Origin: Methanothrix sp.
Lineage (GTDB): Archaea > Halobacteriota > Methanosarcinia > Methanotrichales > Methanotrichaceae
Direction: 5' to 3'
DNA: 12,715 nucleotides
Assembly (NCBI GenBank): GCA_011620785.1
Contig: WOYM01000109.1
Location: 1 to 12,715 of the forward strand
The notes below the pieces were generated by a model. It was not told the origin of the DNA and made no database searches. It saw only the letters and a list, made by a program, of their open reading frames with translations. The position numbers and the translations under genes are program-made. Below, one piece after another: positions 12,564 through 12,715 of the stretch. The number at the start of each line of letters is the position of its first letter. Positions within the stretch are counted from its first letter, which is position 1.

Positions 12564-12715
12564 GTTTGCGATAGCTTTGGCTTGCATGTTGACACTCCTG
12601 GCTCCGGTATTAGCCCAGAACAGCTACATACCCCTGGAGCTTGGCGGGGACAATTACTATACCATGTACGGCAGTCCGGACATATCCGCGAGCATATCCG
12701 GCACAGATGAGTTCG
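12553..12715 (+). CDS. Secreted protein, N-terminal part (cut by window end)
   Basis: Fifty-four codons are visible. ATG 12553 follows a GGAG ribosome site at 12541-12544 and overlaps the exporter stop by 11 bases, which indicates coupling. The start is a clean Sec signal peptide: MEIK, a hydrophobic core of about 15 residues (FAIALACMLTLLAPV) and an L-A-Q cleavage site near residue 21. The mature part begins NSYIPLELGGDNYYTMYG and looks like the first beta strands of an extracellular domain. In Methanosarcinales such exporters are often followed by COG1361-type S-layer/CARDB-like proteins; that identity is a guess here because the rest is missing. Confidence 0.75.
   Translation, partial: MEIKFAIALACMLTLLAPVLAQNSYIPLELGGDNYYTMYGSPDISASISGTDEF

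Noticed and set aside
1..12715. CRISPR arrays, insertion sequences, tRNA or rRNA genes
   Set aside because: I saw no regularly spaced repeats of CRISPR size, no transposase reading frame or long terminal inverted repeats, and no tRNA- or rRNA-like segment.

Overview
The window reads as a chromosomal segment of a methanogenic archaeon, most likely from the Methanosarcinales/Methanotrichales side (a Methanothrix-like genome is my best guess). The grounds are genes for coenzyme M (CoM) synthesis (ComD and ComE, the two sulfopyruvate decarboxylase subunits, and a ComF-type COG1900/DUF39-ferredoxin protein), an archaeal-type S-adenosylmethionine synthetase, an archaeal HAE3-type RND exporter, GGAGG/GGTGA ribosome binding sites and TATA-type upstream sequences. 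The taxon is an inference from gene content only.

Layout. 1-2730: the tail of an unidentified + strand gene, a HEAT-repeat protein (-), and a divergent COG0731 radical SAM protein (+) whose 3' end overlaps a decayed Mrp/NBP35-type P-loop ATPase gene. That pseudogene has a TGA inside Walker A, a one-base frameshift and a large internal deletion. 2815-4069: S-adenosylmethionine synthetase (-) with its own promoter and downstream T-tracts. 4138-5950 (-): a sulfonate/nitrate/taurine-type ABC importer made of a lipoprotein binding protein and a permease. No ATPase gene is present, and the permease seems to begin at a CTG. 5951-6262: a 312-base divergent control region with phased direct repeats and an inverted repeat at the likely TATA elements. 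6263-8587: the CoM block, with comF (+) running tail-to-tail into comE and comD (-); the comF and comE reading frames overlap by 35 bases. 8526-9615: a small accessory island with a HicBA toxin-antitoxin pair and a 54-codon orphan gene, bracketed by the real comD 5' end and a degenerate second copy of it. 9634-12715: a GbsR/MarR-type regulator (-) divergent from an RND exporter (+), which overlaps the start of a secreted protein cut by the window end.

How it fits together. ComD/ComE convert sulfopyruvate to sulfoacetaldehyde and ComF is thought to turn that into CoM, so the last two steps of CoM synthesis sit together. The neighbouring sulfonate-type importer shares a control region with comF, which suggests, but does not show, a link between sulfonate uptake and CoM synthesis. 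The regulator, exporter and secreted protein look like a separate export cassette. Genome decay is visible in at least two places (the mrp pseudogene and the comD fragment), and the permease start may be a third.
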